Below, piece after piece: positions 61,301 to 64,000 of a stretch of 64,000 nucleotides of DNA (positions within the stretch are counted from its first letter, which is position 1; every line of letters starts with the position of its first letter). The notes below the pieces were generated by a model. That model was not told where the DNA came from. It was given only the letters and a program-made list of their open reading frames with translations, and did no database searches. The DNA is from Syntrophomonadaceae bacterium. GTDB lineage: Bacteria; Bacillota; Dethiobacteria; DTU022. The translations under genes were made by a program, and so were the position numbers. The DNA is taken from positions 1 to 64,000 of the forward strand of contig SKOR01000034.1 of the NCBI GenBank assembly GCA_007119965.1, written 5' to 3'.

Positions 61301-61417
61301 TTAATTCGCCCTTCTGGGTCCTGTCTGTTTTTCTGGCGGCGGTGATGCTGGCACAATAACTTTTTTATCAGCCTTCTTCTTCTTTTGTTCGCGTTTCTTA
61401 GGGCTCTTGTCTCCCAT
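61301..61417 (-). CDS. Small lysine-rich protein (38 aa)
   Basis: The frame reads MGDKSPKKREQKKKKADKKV, then a Pro-rich segment and PRRAN. A GGAGGTG ribosome site lies 5-6 bases upstream of ATG 61417. Short proteins with the opening M-(G/A)-D-K-S-P-K-K and many lysines are widespread, uncharacterised and usually unannotated. Charge suggests nucleic-acid or ribosome association. Monocistronic and divergent from the MFS gene. Confidence 0.7.
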   Translation of the reverse strand: MGDKSPKKREQKKKKADKKVIVPASPPPEKQTGPRRAN

Positions 61418-61636
61418 ATCAGGCACCTCCAATCCCGGCATTTCCTGAACCTTATTGAGCCGGGCTTAACAGCTCAACATCGGTCACAGGATATGCGTTA
61501 ACAATTACCGTATTAGAATGATCATTTTTTGATTAACCGAACCTGTTGGTTATTGCCCCGGCAATATTATGCTCCGCTTTTGCGCTGATCACCGCACCTG
61601 TGTTACGATTACTCTGGAGAAATTTATAGCTGGGGT

Positions 61637-63007
61637 ATGAATTATACCATGAAAAATATATCCACGCTAAAAAAAGAGATCTTTTCTGCTGCGCTGTTTC
61701 CCCTCTACCTGGTAAACTTTATCGGCGTGCTTGGTTTTAGCATGGTTATTCCCTTTCTATATATCTTAGTTCAAAGACTCGGCGGAAGCCCGGTGATCTA
61801 CGGTCTTATATCCGCCAGCTACCCCCTTTTCCAACTGGTTGGCGCCCCTCTGCTGGGCCGCTGGTCAGACCGGATCGGCCGCAAGAAGGTCTTAATAGTC
61901 AGCCAGGCGGGCACATTCATCGCATGGGCTGCCCTGCTTTCTGCGCTCTATCTGCCGCACACCTTTAAATATGCTTATGATTCACCAGCTTTTGGCCTTT
62001 TCGTACTGACCCTTCCGCTAGTAGTTATATTTTTCTCCCGCGCTTTTGACGGCCTTACCGGGGGCAACGTTGCTGTTGCAAACGCCTTCCTTGCTGACCT
62101 GACTCCTGCTGCAGGACGCAGTAAAAACTACGGTCGTCTGTCTATTTCCAGTAATTTGGGCTTTGTGATCGGCCCGGCGCTGGCCGGCCTCCTGGGCGGC
62201 ACGGTATACAGGGAAGCACTGCCAATTTTTGCTGCTCTAGTTATTTCCGCAATCGCGATCCTGGTGATCGCTTATTTCCTTCCTGAAAAGCCCCCTAAAA
62301 AACCTGCCGCTGTTGAACAATTTCCTGTAAAGGTTCATGGCAAAAAAATGTTTTCCATCTTTCGAATTGAGGGTGTTTTGGGCCTGTTTATAATGTACTT
62401 TTTTATATTTTTTGCTTTTAATACTTACTATACCGCTTTTCCGGTGCACGTTGTGGAAGAGTTTAGATGGGATATCAGCGCAATCGGGTACTTTTTCTCA
62501 GTGCTCAGCCTGTTGATGATTCTCGTGCAGGGGCCGCTGCTCCAGTCCCTGTCCGGCAAAACAGCTGAAACAACCCTTGTCCTGCTCGGAAGTTTCCTGC
62601 TGATCTTCAATTTCGGTTTGCTGGTTCTTAATGCTGAGTGGGGTGTTTATTCATCGATGTTTCTGTTCGCCCTCGGAAATGGTCTGATGTGGCCTTCTTT
62701 CCTTTCCCTGTTGTCCCAAAAAGGCACAGAAAAAAACCAGGGCCAGATTCAGGGTACCGCAGGAGCCTTCGGCAGCCTCGCCAGCATCGCCGGTTTAATC
62801 GTCGGTGGCGCTGTTTACGCTCAACTGGGCGCCAATATTTTTTCGCTTTCCGTTCTGTCTATTCTAATCGTTACTCTGTATTTCCTGGCCTCCGGCCGGC
62901 AAAAGAAGACAAGTACAGGTAGCGAGTCCCAGCCAAAGTATTGCTCACTTCTCCCGTGCAGCATATTCCTGCATAACAATAAAACCGGCAAGCAAAAAAA
63001 CAGATAA
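61637..63007 (+). CDS. MFS transporter (TetA/multidrug-like)
   Basis: A 456-aa carrier with about twelve helices. Motif A GRWSDRIGRKKVL (about residues 74-86) is intact, and the segment AFDGLTGGNVAVANAFLADLTP matches helix 4-5 of tetracycline/multidrug-type efflux proteins. The C-terminus after the last helix is polar and basic. Two starts are possible: ATG 61637, very close to a CTGGGG, or ATG 61649; I list the first. Substrate unknown. Confidence 0.84.
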   Translation: MNYTMKNISTLKKEIFSAALFPLYLVNFIGVLGFSMVIPFLYILVQRLGGSPVIYGLISASYPLFQLVGAPLLGRWSDRIGRKKVLIVSQAGTFIAWAALLSALYLPHTFKYAYDSPAFGLFVLTLPLVVIFFSRAFDGLTGGNVAVANAFLADLTPAAGRSKNYGRLSISSNLGFVIGPALAGLLGGTVYREALPIFAALVISAIAILVIAYFLPEKPPKKPAAVEQFPVKVHGKKMFSIFRIEGVLGLFIMYFFIFFAFNTYYTAFPVHVVEEFRWDISAIGYFFSVLSLLMILVQGPLLQSLSGKTAETTLVLLGSFLLIFNFGLLVLNAEWGVYSSMFLFALGNGLMWPSFLSLLSQKGTEKNQGQIQGTAGAFGSLASIAGLIVGGAVYAQLGANIFSLSVLSILIVTLYFLASGRQKKTSTGSESQPKYCSLLPCSIFLHNNKTGKQKNR

Positions 63008-63084
63008 ATGGCGGGCTTCCCTTTTAGGTTTTCGGTTAAATGCAATCAATTAAACAGCTTTTTAATCGATTAATAGCACTACTT

Positions 63085-63714
63085 CTATTTCAGGGGTACG
63101 AAACGGCATTTGCCCAGGTTCTCTTTTTCAAACCCGTGTTCACGACTGGTTAATCTTAGCAGTTCCTGTTCCCTGGGGCCACCTACCGGGGCAACCAGGC
63201 GGCCACCCGTGACAAGCTGTTCCAGCAGGGGGGGAGGCACTTCCCGGACTGCAGCAGTAATAATAATACCTTCAAATGGCGCTTCCTCCGGCCACCCGTC
63301 TGCTCCATCGCCAATTTTGTAGAAAATGTTATCATAGCCGATATAATCGAGCACTTCCCTGGCTTTTTCCTGCAGCCGCGGGATCCTCTCTATCGTAAAG
63401 ACTGCCCCGGCCATTTCAGCGAGAATTGCTGATTGGTAACCCGATCCGGTGCCAACTTCGAGCACTTTTTCCCCGCCAGCCAGGTCCAGTGCCCCTGTCA
63501 TCAGGGCGACTATGTACGGTTGCGATATGGTCTGACCTTTACCGATCGGAAGAGGATAATCGCCGTAAGACCTGCCCCTGTCAGCTTCACCTACAAAAAG
63601 ATGGCGAGGAACATTGTCTAGAGCTTGCAGGACCTTTTCATTGTCAAACCCCCGCCCCCGGATCTGCTCCCGGATCATCTTGTCCCGCAACCTGTCAAAT
63701 TCCAGTTCATCCAT
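63085..63714 (-). CDS. pcm: Protein-L-isoaspartate O-methyltransferase
   Basis: A 209-aa SAM-dependent repair enzyme that methylates isoaspartyl residues in damaged proteins. SAM-binding motif I is VLEVGTGSGYQSAILA (about residues 80-95); VPRHLFVGEA, GQTISQPYIVALMTGAL and GRLVAPVG are family signatures. ATG 63714 is preceded by GCAGGGA; a TTG one codon earlier is possible. Convergent with the MFS gene, about 75 bp away. Confidence 0.94.
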   Translation of the reverse strand: MDELEFDRLRDKMIREQIRGRGFDNEKVLQALDNVPRHLFVGEADRGRSYGDYPLPIGKGQTISQPYIVALMTGALDLAGGEKVLEVGTGSGYQSAILAEMAGAVFTIERIPRLQEKAREVLDYIGYDNIFYKIGDGADGWPEEAPFEGIIITAAVREVPPPLLEQLVTGGRLVAPVGGPREQELLRLTSREHGFEKENLGKCRFVPLK

Positions 63715-64000
63715 CAAGCATCCCTGCCTTTTTAATCACATTCTTTAACGGTAGCCGGTCAGTAAGTTTGAGCCTGCCTATATTATATCAAAGATTTTCG
63801 GCAGGTTAAGGCCCCTGCCCGGACCCTGATTGTAAGTTTGAAGGCAGACAGTACTGTGAAAGTAATATATCGGTTCCAAGTCGGCAATAATTGCCTGCCA
63901 TTTGTAAACCGGCCGGATGTTCTATAAAATATAAATATAAGAACCAAACCACCCGGATTTCGTCTGTATATTCCGGATGCGACTGCGGCCTAACCTGATT
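63715..64000. other. Window end, no gene recognised
   Basis: The 286 bp after pcm show AT-rich tracts and a repeated GTAAGTTTGA (near 63762 and 63832) but no ribosome site with an extended frame. A gene beginning beyond the window edge may have its promoter here. Confidence 0.35.

Noticed and set aside
1-64000. CRISPR arrays, prophage, integrases, toxin-antitoxin or defence loci
   Set aside because: No regularly spaced direct repeats, integrase, transposase, restriction or Cas motifs were seen on either strand.

Overview
The window is a gene-dense chromosomal segment with no rRNA, tRNA, CRISPR array or intact insertion sequence that I could see. It most resembles an anaerobic member of the Bacillota (Clostridia in the broad sense, possibly a syntrophic or alkaliphilic lineage). 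This is an inference from strong Shine-Dalgarno sites with frequent GTG/TTG starts, TPP, tandem-glycine and clostridial-type c-di-GMP-I riboswitches, a LipM-type octanoyltransferase, a split glycine decarboxylase P-protein, many lipoproteins, a PhoPR-like two-component pair and NuoEF-type electron-transfer subunits. No marker gene fixes the genus.

Layout. 1-3.8 kb: a branched-chain-amino-acid-type substrate-binding lipoprotein, lepA and a YccF protein. 3.9-7.6 kb: a promoter, TPP riboswitch and terminator lead into a thiamin-binding protein and a ThiXYZ-type ABC importer, with thiamin pyrophosphokinase convergent to it. 7.6-13.6 kb (minus strand): aminotransferase, CBS protein, acetyltransferase, a 58-aa membrane protein, sirtuin, two HAD phosphatases and an asparagine-synthetase-like protein that lacks the glutaminase cysteine. 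14-17.1 kb: a NuoE/NuoF/NuoG-N-terminal-like iron-sulfur flavoprotein module with no adjacent catalytic partner. 17.3-28.4 kb: uppP, then a glycine-cleavage island. A tandem glycine riboswitch heads gcvT-gcvH-gcvPA-gcvPB. Downstream on the same strand are two radical-SAM proteins of the LipS1/LipS2 type, LipM, dihydrolipoyl dehydrogenase and an ATP-NAD-kinase-like protein, so glycine oxidation and the machinery that lipoylates GcvH sit together.

28.7-41 kb: cupin and NmrA-like proteins, a three-gene proton-translocating transhydrogenase (pnt), a NAGPA-domain protein, a DUF2177/DUF1295 membrane pair, a PhoPR-like two-component system, a 40-aa lipoprotein and a SurA-N lipoprotein whose shared upstream region carries four TTTACA boxes, and a DUF401 permease. 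41-47.3 kb: two MFS carriers, 3-hydroxyacyl-CoA dehydrogenase and an acyl-CoA ligase.

47.4-53 kb is the most unusual part. A near-consensus promoter and a c-di-GMP-I (GEMM-I) riboswitch precede a MORN-repeat protein with a C-terminal membrane anchor, a second acyl-CoA ligase and three tandem paralogous small proteins of a family I do not recognise (possibly roadblock-like). It looks like a c-di-GMP-controlled operon whose function is not evident. 53-64 kb: a disulfide-type flavin reductase, a sodium:solute symporter, a Cache-like lipoprotein, two tandem saccharopine-dehydrogenase-family paralogs, a 38-aa lysine-rich protein, an MFS carrier and protein-L-isoaspartate methyltransferase.

All calls are from reading the sequence by eye. 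Family names rest on recognised motifs and not on database searches, and start codons were chosen by Shine-Dalgarno position where stated.
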